Below, piece after piece: positions 25,169-34,179 of a stretch of 64,000 bases of DNA. How positions within the stretch are numbered: the stretch's first letter is position 1; each line of letters begins with the position of its first letter. The notes under the pieces were generated by a model. That model did no database searches, was not told the origin of the DNA, and saw nothing but the letters and a program-made list of their open reading frames with translations. This stretch comes from Abyssibius sp040880065. GTDB lineage: Bacteria > Pseudomonadota > Alphaproteobacteria > Rhodobacterales > Rhodobacteraceae. Position numbers and translations under genes: made by a program. The stretch is from assembly GCA_040880065.1 (NCBI GenBank), contig JBBDJE010000057.1, forward strand, positions 7,053-71,052, in the 5' to 3' direction.

Positions 25169-27415
25169 CTAGTCGGTGAAGCGGTTATTGCGCGGGAAGC
25201 CACGCGGCGCCATGCGCCCCGATTTGGCGCGCGGCGCGCTCCATTCCTCAAGGTCGGTTTCGGTTCGCGTGCGGCCAGCAGGGTCTTTCCAGCTTAGCCC
25301 GTCGGCACGGGTGAAGGTGATTGCGTCAGACAGGCCGCCATCTTTGTAAGATTGTAGGCGCACGCCCTTGCCGCGCCCCATTTCTGGCAGATCGGCCAGC
25401 GGGAATACCAGCAGTTTGCGGTTCTCGCCAACAACGGCAATGCTATCGCCCGCTACAGGCCGGCAAATCGCCGCCTTTACACCCTCTTTGGTGTTGAGCA
25501 CCTGTTTGCCGCTGCGGGTTTGGGCCAGACAATCGCTTTCGGCCACGACAAAACCGTCACCAGCGGTTGAGGCGACCAGCAGCTTGCCTTTCGCGCGGTG
25601 GATAAACAGCGCCAGTGTTTCGGCCTCGTTTGGCAGATCGACGATCAGGCGCACAGGTTCGCCCATGCCGCGCCCGCCCGGCAGGCCGGCGCCGGGCAAG
25701 GTGTAAAACCGCCCGTTGGAGCCGAACAGCAGCAGCTTGTCGGTGGTTTCGGCATGGATGAGGAAGCGCGGGCCGTCGCCATCCTTGAATTTCAGCTCGC
25801 TATCAGGCGAAATATGGCCCTTCATGGCGCGAATCCAGCCCATGGCCGAGCAAACAACGGTGATCGGCTCGCGCTCGATCATCGCTTCCAGCGGCACATC
25901 TTCAATATCGGGGGCATCGGCCAGTTCGGTGCGCCGCTCGCCGCCCTTGGCTGCGCGGCCGAATGTTTTGCGGGTTTCGCGCAGTTGTTCGGTAATGCGC
26001 GCCCATTGCAGTGCCTCGTCTGCCAAAAGATCTTGCAGGCCAGCGCGTTCGATCAACAACGCCTCGTGTTCACGGCGCAGTTCCATTTCTTCGAGCTTGC
26101 GCAGGCTGCGCAACCGCATGTTCAAGATCGCCTCGGCCTGCACCTCGGAAAGCGCGAACTCGGCCATCAGCATTGGCTTTGGCTCATCTTCATAGCGGAT
26201 AATCGCGATAACCCGGTCAAGGTTCAGAAAGGCGACGATATAGCCCTCCAGCACTTCAAGGCGGGCATCAATTTTATCCAGCCGATGCTGGCTGCGGCGC
26301 ACAAGCACATCGCGGCGATGGTCGAGAAAGGCGCGCAGCACCTGCCGCAAATCGGCCACGACAGGCGTGCGCCCGTCAATCAGCACATTCATGTTCATGC
26401 TGAAGCGGGTTTCAAGGTCTGACTGGCGAAACAGGGTTTCCATCAGCACGGCCGCATCGACCGTGCGGCTTTTGGGTTCCAGCACAAGGCGGATATCTTC
26501 GGCACTTTCATCACGCACATCGCCCAGAATCGGAATTTTCTTGGCGTTGATCAGCTCGGCGATCTTCTCGACGAGTCTGGATTTTTGCACCTGATAGGGA
26601 ATTTCGGTGATGACGATCTGCCATGTGCCGCGGCCCAGATCTTCCACCGCCCAACGCGCCCGCAACCGGAACGAGCCGCGCCCGGTCTCATAGGCCGTGC
26701 GGATGTTTTCACGTGGTTCAACCAAAATGCCGCCGGTTGGAAAATCGGGGCCGGGCATATGTTCAAGCAGGGTTTCGATATGCGCGTTCGGCGCTTTGAT
26801 GAGATGCAGGCATGCATCGCACAACTCGCCTATGTTATGGGGCGGAATGTTGGTGGCCATGCCCACGGCAATACCGCTGGAGCCATTGGCCAGCAGGTTT
26901 GGAAACGCGGCAGGCAGAACAACAGGCTCGCGGTCGGTGCCATCGTAGTTTTCACGGAAATCGACGGCGTCTTCTGCCAGCCCGTCCATCATCGCCTCGG
27001 CGGCGCGGGTCAGGCGGGCCTCGGTGTAGCGCTGCGCGGCGGGGTTATCGCCATCAATATTGCCAAAATTCCCCTGCCCGTCGACCAGCGGGTAGCGCAC
27101 GTTGAAATCTTGCGCAAGGCGGGCCATCGCATCGTAAATTGCCATATCGCCATGCGGGTGAAAGTTACCCATCACGTCGCCGACGATCTTGGCGCATTTG
27201 CGGAATGCACCGGTGCTGTCGAGCTTCAATTCACGCATGGCATAGAGAATGCGCCGGTGCACGGGTTTCAACCCGTCACGCGCATCGGGCAAGGCGCGGT
27301 GCATGATCGTGGTCAGCGCATATTGCAAATACCGATCACCCAGCGCCCGGCGCAGGGTTTCATTCGAGGTGGCAGAGCCATCGCGCATATTGGGGTCATC
27401 AAGCAAATCAGACAT
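25169..27415 (-). CDS. parC: DNA topoisomerase IV subunit A
   Basis: 748-residue type IIA topoisomerase subunit that decatenates daughter chromosomes together with ParE. The N-terminal breakage-reunion domain has ALPDARDGLKPVHRRILYAM, the quinolone-region VVGDVMGNFHPHGDMAIYDA and the catalytic Tyr in AAQRYTEARL, followed by the tower/coiled-coil region and a C-terminal domain with GyrA-type blades (DGFVVAESD, GVKAAICRPV). The length fits ParC (752 in E. coli), and GyrA-box features are absent. Divergent from the SDR gene. Confidence 0.93.
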   Translation of the reverse strand: MSDLLDDPNMRDGSATSNETLRRALGDRYLQYALTTIMHRALPDARDGLKPVHRRILYAMRELKLDSTGAFRKCAKIVGDVMGNFHPHGDMAIYDAMARLAQDFNVRYPLVDGQGNFGNIDGDNPAAQRYTEARLTRAAEAMMDGLAEDAVDFRENYDGTDREPVVLPAAFPNLLANGSSGIAVGMATNIPPHNIGELCDACLHLIKAPNAHIETLLEHMPGPDFPTGGILVEPRENIRTAYETGRGSFRLRARWAVEDLGRGTWQIVITEIPYQVQKSRLVEKIAELINAKKIPILGDVRDESAEDIRLVLEPKSRTVDAAVLMETLFRQSDLETRFSMNMNVLIDGRTPVVADLRQVLRAFLDHRRDVLVRRSQHRLDKIDARLEVLEGYIVAFLNLDRVIAIIRYEDEPKPMLMAEFALSEVQAEAILNMRLRSLRKLEEMELRREHEALLIERAGLQDLLADEALQWARITEQLRETRKTFGRAAKGGERRTELADAPDIEDVPLEAMIEREPITVVCSAMGWIRAMKGHISPDSELKFKDGDGPRFLIHAETTDKLLLFGSNGRFYTLPGAGLPGGRGMGEPVRLIVDLPNEAETLALFIHRAKGKLLVASTAGDGFVVAESDCLAQTRSGKQVLNTKEGVKAAICRPVAGDSIAVVGENRKLLVFPLADLPEMGRGKGVRLQSYKDGGLSDAITFTRADGLSWKDPAGRTRTETDLEEWSAPRAKSGRMAPRGFPRNNRFTD

Positions 27416-27535
27416 AGATATCGTCTATCGCGCAGGGCTTGTGTGGTCCAGCACAATTCTGGCAATGCTACGTTGCAGCGCAGCACGCTGTGCAATAGCA
27501 TCGCCGCTTTCGCAGGCAAGTTGGGCTTTTCCACC

Positions 27536-28363
27536 ATGAAATCCATTCTGATCACCGGCTGCTCTTCGGGCATTGGCTATGATGCGGCGCATGCGCTGGC
27601 CAAACGTGGCTGGCGTGTATTTGCCACCTGCCGCCAGCAAAAAGACGCCGATAGGCTGGTAAACGAGGGGTTGGAAGCCCTGTCGCTTGATTATGCCGAC
27701 GCGGCGGGCATGAAGGCCACGGTGACCGAGATTTTTGCGCGCACAGGCGGGCGGTTGGATGCGCTGTTCAACAACGGGGCCTATGCAATTCCCGGTGCGG
27801 TAGAGGATTTGCCGCGCGAGGCCATGCGCGCGATTTTCGAGGTGAACCTGTTTGGCCAGTTCGAGCTGATCCGCCATGTGCTGCCCGCCATGAAAGCCCA
27901 GGGCAGCGGGCGGATCATCAACTGCTCTTCCGTGCTTGGCATTGTGGCGCTGCGCATGCGCGGCGCGTATATCGGCACGAAATTCGCCATGGAGGGGATG
28001 ACGGATGCGCTGCGCTTTGAGAACCACGCCTCGCCTATCCATTTCAGCCTGATCGAACCGGGCCCGATCGCCACGCGCATTCGCGAAAACGCCATACCGC
28101 ATTTTGAACGCTGGATAGATTGGGAAGGCTCGGCGCATCGCGAAATTTATGCAACTGAACTGCGCCCGCGGCTTTACGCGCCATCAGCCCGAAAAGACAG
28201 GTTCGAGCTGCAGCCAAGCGCGGTAACAGCCAAGCTTGTGCATGCGCTGGAAAGCCGCAAACCCCGTGCGCGATACTTTGTCACAACACCCACTTATTTC
28301 GCTCGGTTTGCTAAACGTTTTATGCCTGATGCATGGTCGGATGCGCTGTTTCGCCGCCAGTAA
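27536..28363 (+). CDS. Short-chain dehydrogenase/reductase
   Basis: 275-residue classical SDR. The cofactor motif GCSSGIG lies at residues 8-14, NNGAYA follows at about 82, and the catalytic Ser (NCSSVLG) is followed by YIGTKFAMEG with the Tyr-x-x-x-Lys pair. The C-terminal extension with ALESRKPRARYFVTTPTYFA is typical of a widespread subgroup of unknown physiological substrate. The start is ATG 27536; the much longer open frame upstream runs antisense to parC and is not real. Confidence 0.87.
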   Translation: MKSILITGCSSGIGYDAAHALAKRGWRVFATCRQQKDADRLVNEGLEALSLDYADAAGMKATVTEIFARTGGRLDALFNNGAYAIPGAVEDLPREAMRAIFEVNLFGQFELIRHVLPAMKAQGSGRIINCSSVLGIVALRMRGAYIGTKFAMEGMTDALRFENHASPIHFSLIEPGPIATRIRENAIPHFERWIDWEGSAHREIYATELRPRLYAPSARKDRFELQPSAVTAKLVHALESRKPRARYFVTTPTYFARFAKRFMPDAWSDALFRRQ

Positions 28364-28428
28364 GCCGCCGGTAAGCCCGTGGCGCTGCGCCGCACATAGC
28401 GCTATACTACAGAAGAAAGGATGCTGCC

Positions 28429-28632
28429 ATGTTTCAAGATCCACTCTTTATTTTGGTCATCGTCGCCTGCCATGCGGTTTTTGGTGTGCTGATGACCGGC
28501 GTTATCGGCTTTGCCAAGGGCGGCGAGTTCAACCGCAAATACGCCAACAAGATCATGCGGCTGCGCATTGCCCTACAATTTTTGGCTGTCGTGTTGTTTA
28601 TGCTGTTCTTGTATCTGCGAGCCTCTAGCTGA
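28429..28632 (+). CDS. Twin-transmembrane HIG1-like protein
   Basis: 67 residues with two membrane helices (residues 6-28 and 44-64) joined by a basic loop GGEFNRKYANKIMRLR, matching the hypoxia-induced HIG1 / twin transmembrane family seen in Alphaproteobacteria, where relatives associate with respiratory oxidases. AAAGGA lies eight bases before the ATG. Its TGA overlaps the ATG of the adenosyltransferase gene by one base, so the two are translationally coupled. Confidence 0.82.
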   Translation: MFQDPLFILVIVACHAVFGVLMTGVIGFAKGGEFNRKYANKIMRLRIALQFLAVVLFMLFLYLRASS

Positions 28633-29204
28633 TGGTTGTTCTGAACCGCATTTACACCCGCACGGGTGACAAGGGTGACACAGCGCTTGGCAATGGCCTG
28701 CGCGTGGCAAAACATGATGCACGCGTCGCCGCCTATGGCACTGTTGATGAAACCAATGCCACTTTGGGAATGGCGCGCCTGCATGCCAGCGGCGCGGCTG
28801 ATCAGGCGCTTGCCCGCATCCAGAACGACCTGTTCGATCTGGGGGCCGATCTTTGCCGCCCCGATATGGAGAAAGACGCAACCGCCGAATACCCGCCGCT
28901 GCGTATGACCGATGCGCAAGTGGACCGGCTCGAAGCCGAGATCGACGCAATGAACGCCGACCTGACCCCGCTGCGCAGCTTTATTCTGCCCGGTGGTTCG
29001 CCACTGGCGGCGCATTTGCACCTGTGCCGCACGGTTTCACGCCGGGCCGAGCGTTTGGCGACAGAACTTGCCATTGCGCAAACGGTCAACCCCGCCGCGC
29101 TAAAGTATCTCAACCGCCTGTCGGATTGGTTTTTTGTGGCGGCCCGAATCGCCAATGCCAATGGCGCGGATGACGTGCTTTGGGTGCCGGGTGCCAACCG
29201 CTAG
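28632..29204 (+). CDS. pduO: Cob(I)alamin adenosyltransferase (PduO type)
   Basis: 190 residues. Transfers the adenosyl group of ATP to cob(I)alamin to make coenzyme B12. The family start YTRTGDKGDTALGNGLRVAK forms the ATP-binding loop; VAAYGTVDETNATLG and the C-terminal RRAERLATELA, then LKYLNRLSDWFFVAAR (ATP and interface residues), are conserved. Adenosylcobalamin is needed by the mutases of the ethylmalonyl-CoA pathway, to which other genes in this window belong. Coupled to the HIG1-like gene upstream. Confidence 0.92.
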   Translation: MVVLNRIYTRTGDKGDTALGNGLRVAKHDARVAAYGTVDETNATLGMARLHASGAADQALARIQNDLFDLGADLCRPDMEKDATAEYPPLRMTDAQVDRLEAEIDAMNADLTPLRSFILPGGSPLAAHLHLCRTVSRRAERLATELAIAQTVNPAALKYLNRLSDWFFVAARIANANGADDVLWVPGANR

Positions 29205-29478
29205 CTGCGGGGTGTGGCCCTTAACCAGAACTCAAAGCCGCCATCGCCGAAAGCAAAATCCGTTAACACAATTAAGACTACCCCCCTTGAGGCAGAGTTG
29301 CCCCAATGTCCTTCTTGCACATCGCGCCCCTAAATGGTTGATTGCGCCAGTCTTGGCTGGCTACATTCTGGCGGAATTTGAAATTTTGTGTCGTTTTTTC
29401 ACGGCGCGGGGCGTGAATTTTCGTTAGAGATGAGGCCGATAAATTGCCCCGCTGGGGCGTTGATACTGGAGATACGCA

Positions 29479-30237
29479 ATGAAGGTGCTGGTGCCCGTTA
29501 AGCGCGTGATCGACTATAACGTGAAAGTTCGTGTCAAAGCGGATGGCAGCGGTGTTGATCTTGCGAATGTCAAAATGTCGATGAACCCGTTCGACGAAAT
29601 TGCCGTGGAGGAGGCCATTCGGCTTCGTGAAGCTGGCAAGGCCGAAGAAATTGTCGTGGTATCTATCGGTGTGAAGCAAAGCCAGGAAACGCTGCGCACC
29701 GCGCTGGCCATGGGCGCGGACCGCGCCATTCTGATTGAAGCCACCGATAATGTGCATAACGACATTGAGCCGCTGGCCGTGGCCAAACTGCTGGCCGCCG
29801 TGGTGAAGGAAGAAAACCCCGGTCTGGTTTTGTGCGGCAAACAGGCGATTGATAATGACATGAACGCAACCGGCCAGATGCTGGCCGCGCTGCTTGGCTG
29901 GTCGCAGGCCACCTTCATTTCCAAGCTGGAGATTGACGGCGACAGCGCTACCGTGACCCGCGAGGTTGACGGTGGTTTGCAGGTGATCAAGGTGAACATG
30001 CCGGCGATTGTCAGCGTGGATTTGCGCTTGAACGAACCGCGCTATGCGTCGCTGCCCAATATCATGAAAGCCAAGAAAAAGCCGCTGGATGTAAAGACAC
30101 CGGCCGATTACGGCGTGGATGTCGCGCCGCGGCTTCAGATTGTTTCAACAACCGAACCTGCGGCGCGCGCGGCGGGTGTGAAGGTGGCCTCGGTCGAGGA
30201 ACTTGTAAGTAAACTCAAAGATGCGGGGGTGATCTAA
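29479..30237 (+). CDS. etfB: Electron transfer flavoprotein beta subunit
   Basis: 252-residue AMP-binding subunit of ETF, which accepts electrons from acyl-CoA dehydrogenases and passes them to ETF-quinone oxidoreductase. Begins MKVLVPVKRVIDYNVKVRV; the signature stretch VDLRLNEPRYASLPNIMKAKKKP is present at about 177-199. CTGGAGAT precedes the ATG. The 274-bp upstream gap holds a small GCCCC/GGGGC hairpin (29443-29455) and no gene. Its TAA overlaps the etfA ATG by one base. Confidence 0.96.
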   Translation: MKVLVPVKRVIDYNVKVRVKADGSGVDLANVKMSMNPFDEIAVEEAIRLREAGKAEEIVVVSIGVKQSQETLRTALAMGADRAILIEATDNVHNDIEPLAVAKLLAAVVKEENPGLVLCGKQAIDNDMNATGQMLAALLGWSQATFISKLEIDGDSATVTREVDGGLQVIKVNMPAIVSVDLRLNEPRYASLPNIMKAKKKPLDVKTPADYGVDVAPRLQIVSTTEPAARAAGVKVASVEELVSKLKDAGVI

Positions 30238-31166
30238 TGGCTGTCTTGCTGCTTGCCGAAGTTAACGGCGCTGAAATTTCGATGGACCAGACCGCCAAGG
30301 CGCTGAGCGCGGTCACCTCGCTTGGGGATGTTACCGTGCTGGTTGCGGGCGAAGGCTGTGGCGATGCGGCAAAATCCGCCGCCGCGCTTTTGGGTGTTGC
30401 ACGCGTGCTTTGCGCCGATGATGCGCTTTATGGTCATGGGCTGGCCGAACCGCTGGCCGACCTGATGGTCAGCCTTGCTGGCGATTTCAGCCATATTGCT
30501 GCGCCCTCAACCGCCATTGGCAAGAACGTGTTGCCGCGTGTGGCTGCCCTGCTGGATGTGATGGTCATTTCCGATGTGACCGGCATTGTCGATGCCGATA
30601 CGTTCGAGCGCCCGATCTATGCGGGCAACGCCATCCAGACCGTTAAATCCGCCGACGCCAAAAAGGTTATGTCGATTCGCACCGCAGGTTTTGACGCGGC
30701 AGGCGAAGGTGGTTCGGCATCGGTTGATGCGGCGGCGGCGGCTAAAGATCCGGGCCTGTCGTCCTGGGTCGAGGACCGCGTGCAATCATCCGACCGGCCT
30801 GAACTGACCTCGGCAAAGGTTGTCGTCTCTGGCGGGCGTGGTGTTGGCAGCAAGGAAAACTTCGCCATCATCGAAAAACTGGCCGACAAGCTGGGGGCCG
30901 CAGTTGGTGCCAGCCGCGCCGCGGTTGACAGCGGCTATGCCCCGAATGACTGGCAGGTTGGCCAGACTGGCAAGGTTGTGGCCCCCGAGCTTTACATCGC
31001 AATCGGCATTTCAGGCGCGATCCAGCATCTTGCAGGCATGAAAGACAGCAAAGTCATCGTGGCCATCAACAAGGATGAAGAAGCGCCGATCTTTCAGGTG
31101 GCCGATTATGGCTTGGTAGCCGACTTGTTTACAGCCGTTCCGCAGCTTGATGCAGCGCTGAGCTAA
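30237..31166 (+). CDS. etfA: Electron transfer flavoprotein alpha subunit
   Basis: 309-residue FAD-binding subunit of ETF. The C-terminal FAD domain shows SGGRGVGSKENFAIIEKLAD, GASRAAVDSGYAPNDWQVGQTG, the signature ELYIAIGISGAIQHLAGMKDSK and NKDEEAPIFQVADYGLVADL. It works with EtfB and the methylsuccinyl-CoA and other acyl-CoA dehydrogenases. Translationally coupled to etfB; followed by a strong terminator, so etfBA is a two-gene operon. Confidence 0.96.
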   Translation: MAVLLLAEVNGAEISMDQTAKALSAVTSLGDVTVLVAGEGCGDAAKSAAALLGVARVLCADDALYGHGLAEPLADLMVSLAGDFSHIAAPSTAIGKNVLPRVAALLDVMVISDVTGIVDADTFERPIYAGNAIQTVKSADAKKVMSIRTAGFDAAGEGGSASVDAAAAAKDPGLSSWVEDRVQSSDRPELTSAKVVVSGGRGVGSKENFAIIEKLADKLGAAVGASRAAVDSGYAPNDWQVGQTGKVVAPELYIAIGISGAIQHLAGMKDSKVIVAINKDEEAPIFQVADYGLVADLFTAVPQLDAALS

Positions 31167-31186
31167 GGTTTGTGGCACAGATAATG

Positions 31187-31218
31187 AAAAGCCCCGCCGC
31201 CGGTGGGGCTTTTCTTTT
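31187..31218 (+). terminator. Terminator of etfBA
   Basis: Stem AAAAGCCCC/GGGGCTTTT with a 9-nt loop, then CTTTT, 20 bp after the etfA stop codon. Confidence 0.9.
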
Positions 31219-31284
31219 GGCGAATAGCGGTTGCAGCGCCTAGGCGGCTGCGCATATTCTTGGCCAAACGAATAGGAAGCTGGC

Positions 31285-32160
31285 ATGGAAATCAAAACGG
31301 TTGGGGTTATTGGCGCGGGCCAGATGGGCAGCGGCATTGCCCATGTCATGGCGCAGGCCGGCTATGAGGTGCGCCTGCACGATGTTGCCCCCGGCGCGGT
31401 CGACCGTGCCATAGCGCAAATCGGCGACAATTTCGACCGTCAGATCGCCAAGGGCAAGGCCGATGCGGCAACCAAAGCAGCCACATTGGCCAATATCCAC
31501 CCCATCGCCGAGCTTGCGGCGATAGGTAGCTGCGACCTCATCATCGAGGCCGCAACGGAAAAAGAGACCATCAAACAGCAGATTTTTGCGAGCCTTGCAC
31601 CGCATTTGGGCGCGCAGACCATTCTGACCTCCAACACCTCATCCATTTCCATAACCCGGCTGGCCGCGGCCACCGACCGGCCCGAACGCTTCATGGGATT
31701 TCATTTCATGAACCCCGTGCCGATCATGCAACTGGTCGAGCTTATTCGCGGCATTGCCACCGATCAGGAAACCTTTGACACGCTGGCGATTGTGGTTGAA
31801 CGCCTTGGCAAAACCGCCACAAGTGCTGAAGATTTCCCCGCCTTCATCGTGAACCGCATTCTGATGCCGATGATCAACGAGGCGGTGTATACACTTTATG
31901 AAGGCGTTGGCACGGTTTCAAGCATTGATAACTCGCTCAAGCTTGGGGCGAACCACCCGATGGGGCCGCTGGAACTGGCCGATTTTATCGGGCTTGATAC
32001 CTGTCTTGCCATCATGAACGTTTTGCATGAAGGGCTGGCCGACACCAAATATCGCCCCTGCCCGCTGCTGGTGAAATATGTGGAAGCGGGCTGGTTGGGC
32101 CGCAAAACCAAGCGCGGGTTTTATGACTACCGCGGCGAAACGCCTGTGCCAACGCGCTAG
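31285..32160 (+). CDS. hbd: 3-hydroxybutyryl-CoA dehydrogenase
   Basis: 291 residues. Interconverts acetoacetyl-CoA and (S)-3-hydroxybutyryl-CoA. The N-terminal NAD motif GVIGAGQMGSGIAHVMAQAG, TSNTSSISITRLAAAT and the HAD family signature region FHFMNPVPIMQLVELIRG with the catalytic His are visible; the C-terminal domain begins at about 185 (FPAFIVNRILMPMINEA). AGGAAG precedes the ATG. Placement after etfBA fits fatty-acid/C4-CoA metabolism, although the terminator between them separates the transcripts. Confidence 0.94.
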   Translation: MEIKTVGVIGAGQMGSGIAHVMAQAGYEVRLHDVAPGAVDRAIAQIGDNFDRQIAKGKADAATKAATLANIHPIAELAAIGSCDLIIEAATEKETIKQQIFASLAPHLGAQTILTSNTSSISITRLAAATDRPERFMGFHFMNPVPIMQLVELIRGIATDQETFDTLAIVVERLGKTATSAEDFPAFIVNRILMPMINEAVYTLYEGVGTVSSIDNSLKLGANHPMGPLELADFIGLDTCLAIMNVLHEGLADTKYRPCPLLVKYVEAGWLGRKTKRGFYDYRGETPVPTR

Positions 32161-32171
32161 CTACCGGCGCT

Positions 32172-32432
32172 CTAGCGGCCCTCGCCGAACAGTTCATTCA
32201 CCAGTTTTTCAAGCGCTTTTGCAAGTGGTTCGGCATCGGGGCCTGAGCATTCCACATCAATCGTGGTGCCCTTGGAGGCTGCTAGCATCAGCAGGCCCAT
32301 GATGGAATCGCCTGCGGCATGCATACCATCGCGGCGGACAATGGCTTCGGCGTCATGCTCTTCAACCACAGCCACAAATTTGGCCGAGGCACGCGCATGC
32401 AAACCCTTTTCATTTTGGATTTGCAGAATCAT
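32172..32432 (-). CDS. ptsH: Phosphocarrier protein HPr
   Basis: 86 residues: GLHARASAKF with phospho-His12 and GDSIMGLLMLAAS with regulatory Ser43, the site expected to be phosphorylated by the HprK encoded nearby. The start is ATG 32432, overlapping the EIIA stop by 4 nt; the longer open frame upstream is EIIA in another frame. In Alphaproteobacteria this HPr belongs to a regulatory phosphotransfer chain, not sugar uptake. Last gene of the chvI-to-ptsH run. Confidence 0.95.
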   Translation of the reverse strand: MILQIQNEKGLHARASAKFVAVVEEHDAEAIVRRDGMHAAGDSIMGLLMLAASKGTTIDVECSGPDAEPLAKALEKLVNELFGEGR

Positions 32433-32872
32433 TTCGCCACGACCGCTTTCAATGCCGGTGTGTTGGAAACCGGTGTGCAACAGTCGATATATTTGCGCCC
32501 GGCGGTGAGCGCGCATTCTACGGCCACGGGCAGCGTTTTGCGGCGGGCTTTGGCGAGCTTCACCAGCAGGGGAAGGTTGGCGCCATAAAGCACGCGCCGG
32601 GCGTCGCTTTCGCAAGCGGCCAGCGCCAGATTCGAGGGCGTTCCACCAAACATATCGGTAACGATCACCACACCAACGCCGGTATCAACCGCAGCAATGG
32701 CCGCACAAATCTCGTCTTGCTTGTCGGCACGGGCATCATTCGGGCCAATCGCCACGGTGGCCACACCTTTTTGCGGGCCAACAACATGTTCCATAGCCGC
32801 ACGGTATTCGGCCGCCAGCCCGCCATGGGCGACGATCACAATACCGATCTGGTTTGTTGTTGCGATAGGCAT
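32429..32872 (-). CDS. PTS EIIA component, mannose-family type
   Basis: 147 residues of the ManX-like EIIA fold. The phospho-acceptor His is in IVIVAHGGLAAEY (about residue 16); VVIVTDMFGGTPSNLALAAC and VLYGANLPLLVKL are conserved. No EIIB/C/D permease genes adjoin, so this is a regulatory EIIA acting with HPr and HprK, as in other alphaproteobacterial chvGI loci. Confidence 0.93.
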   Translation of the reverse strand: MPIATTNQIGIVIVAHGGLAAEYRAAMEHVVGPQKGVATVAIGPNDARADKQDEICAAIAAVDTGVGVVIVTDMFGGTPSNLALAACESDARRVLYGANLPLLVKLAKARRKTLPVAVECALTAGRKYIDCCTPVSNTPALKAVVAK

Positions 32873-32880
32873 AAAGCCCG

Positions 32881-33762
32881 CTATCCTTTTGCCTCAAGCT
32901 CTCGATGGCGAATTGACACATGCCAGCCCGCTTTCGCAAGCCGTTTATGCACATCTTCGGCAATTGCAACCGAACGGTGTTGCCCGCCGGTGCAGCCAAG
33001 CGCGATCGAAAAGTAGGATTTTCCCTCGGCACGATAAGCTGGAAGCAGCAAATCGCACATGCGGATCAGCCCGGTAACGAAGGGTTCGTAATTGGCATCG
33101 CGCGCCACATAGGCGGCCACATCGGGGTTGCGCCCGTCCTCAGTGCGCAAATCCTTATCCCAATGCGGGTTGCGCAAAAACCGGCAGTCGAGCACCATAT
33201 CCACGCCATGCGGCAGACCGCGTTTGTAAGAAAACGATTGCACAGAGACCGCCAGCACCGTGGTGCGCGCATCGTCAAACCAGCGGGCAAGCTCGGCGCG
33301 CAGCTCGTGCGGGCTAAGGTTTGACGTGTCGATCAGTATATCGGCACGTTCGCGCAGGCCGGTCAGCACGGCATTTTCTTCGTCAATGGCGCTTTGGAGC
33401 GAGCCTTCGGCGGTAAGCGGGTGGCGGCGGCGGGTTTCACTGAAACGGCGAAAAAGCACGTCGCGCGCGCAATCCAGATAGAGCAGTTGCACCTGCATAT
33501 CGGGGTTGGAGGCAGCAGATTTAAGTGCAGCGCGCAGCGCACTGGCTGAAAATCCGCGCGTGCGCGCATCGACCCCGATGGCCATGGGGCGCGGTATTGG
33601 CGGGCCAGAAAGCAGGCGCGGCAGCAGGCTCAGCGGCAAATTGTCGATAATCTCGAACCCCAGATCTTCGAGCCCGTGCAATGCTGTTGCGCGGCCAGAA
33701 CCCGAAGGCCCGGTTACAAGAACCACGTGTTGAGGTTGCGTTTTATCCGTCATAGTGCCCAT
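32881..33762 (-). CDS. rapZ: RapZ/YvcJ family nucleotide-binding protein
   Basis: 293 residues. The C-terminal domain is canonical (YFSIALGCTGGQHRSVAIAE); in enterobacteria this protein targets glmZ RNA to RNase E. The Walker A at residues 18-25 reads GPSGSGRA, with Arg where family members have Lys, so nucleotide use may be altered. Start either ATG 33762 or ATG 33753 (MTDKTQ); neither has a good ribosome site and the gene directly abuts hprK, consistent with coupling. Confidence 0.9.
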   Translation of the reverse strand: MGTMTDKTQPQHVVLVTGPSGSGRATALHGLEDLGFEIIDNLPLSLLPRLLSGPPIPRPMAIGVDARTRGFSASALRAALKSAASNPDMQVQLLYLDCARDVLFRRFSETRRRHPLTAEGSLQSAIDEENAVLTGLRERADILIDTSNLSPHELRAELARWFDDARTTVLAVSVQSFSYKRGLPHGVDMVLDCRFLRNPHWDKDLRTEDGRNPDVAAYVARDANYEPFVTGLIRMCDLLLPAYRAEGKSYFSIALGCTGGQHRSVAIAEDVHKRLAKAGWHVSIRHRELEAKG

Positions 33763-34179
33763 TCATGCCACGCGCACGCCCTGAAGCAACAGCCAAATTG
33801 CGGGTGCCAGTGCTACATTGCCTTTGCCAAGCACCAATTCAAGCTGTGTGCCGAAAGCGTGATGGTAACGGCGCGGCGGCAGGCGCTCGGGCTCAGACTG
33901 ATCCATGTCGACCACCAGTTTTAGGCGACATGACGGCACATTGGGCGCAGCCAGCATGCCAACTCCGCGTGCTTCAACCATACCGGCGATATTCGGGCCG
34001 GGGCGCGCGATGAGTATTTCACCCTGAAGTTCGAGCACAACACCATCATCGGCAACCAGATCAGCGCCATAGGCCATGAGTTGCATGAGCAATGTTGACT
34101 TGCCCGCACCGCTGGCACCGATGATAAGCACGCCGCAGCCCGCACGCGCCGCGCAACTGGCGTGCAAAAGCCCGGTCAC
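33763..34179 (-). CDS. hprK: Short alphaproteobacterial HPr kinase
   Basis: 138 residues, less than half the Firmicutes enzyme: the N-terminal domain is missing and only the kinase core remains, with Walker A GASGAGKST (about 21-29) and the HprK signature region VEARGVGMLA. It phosphorylates HPr on Ser43 to tune the PTS regulatory chain. It starts with GTG at 34179, overlapping the chvG stop (GTGA). The truncated form is normal for Alphaproteobacteria, not decay. Confidence 0.9.
   Translation of the reverse strand: MTGLLHASCAARAGCGVLIIGASGAGKSTLLMQLMAYGADLVADDGVVLELQGEILIARPGPNIAGMVEARGVGMLAAPNVPSCRLKLVVDMDQSEPERLPPRRYHHAFGTQLELVLGKGNVALAPAIWLLLQGVRVA

Noticed and set aside
26585..27535. Upstream part of a 592-codon plus-strand frame ending in the SDR gene
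   Set aside because: This stretch is antisense to parC and resembles no protein. The SDR fold starts at ATG 27536.
29205..29478. Possible small gene or RNA before etfB
   Set aside because: No frame with a ribosome site and no tRNA-like or conserved RNA fold that I can recognise; only a small hairpin near etfB.
33763..34179. HprK as a truncated pseudogene
   Set aside because: Although under half the Firmicutes length, the short kinase-core form with intact Walker A is normal for Alphaproteobacteria and is translationally coupled to chvG.
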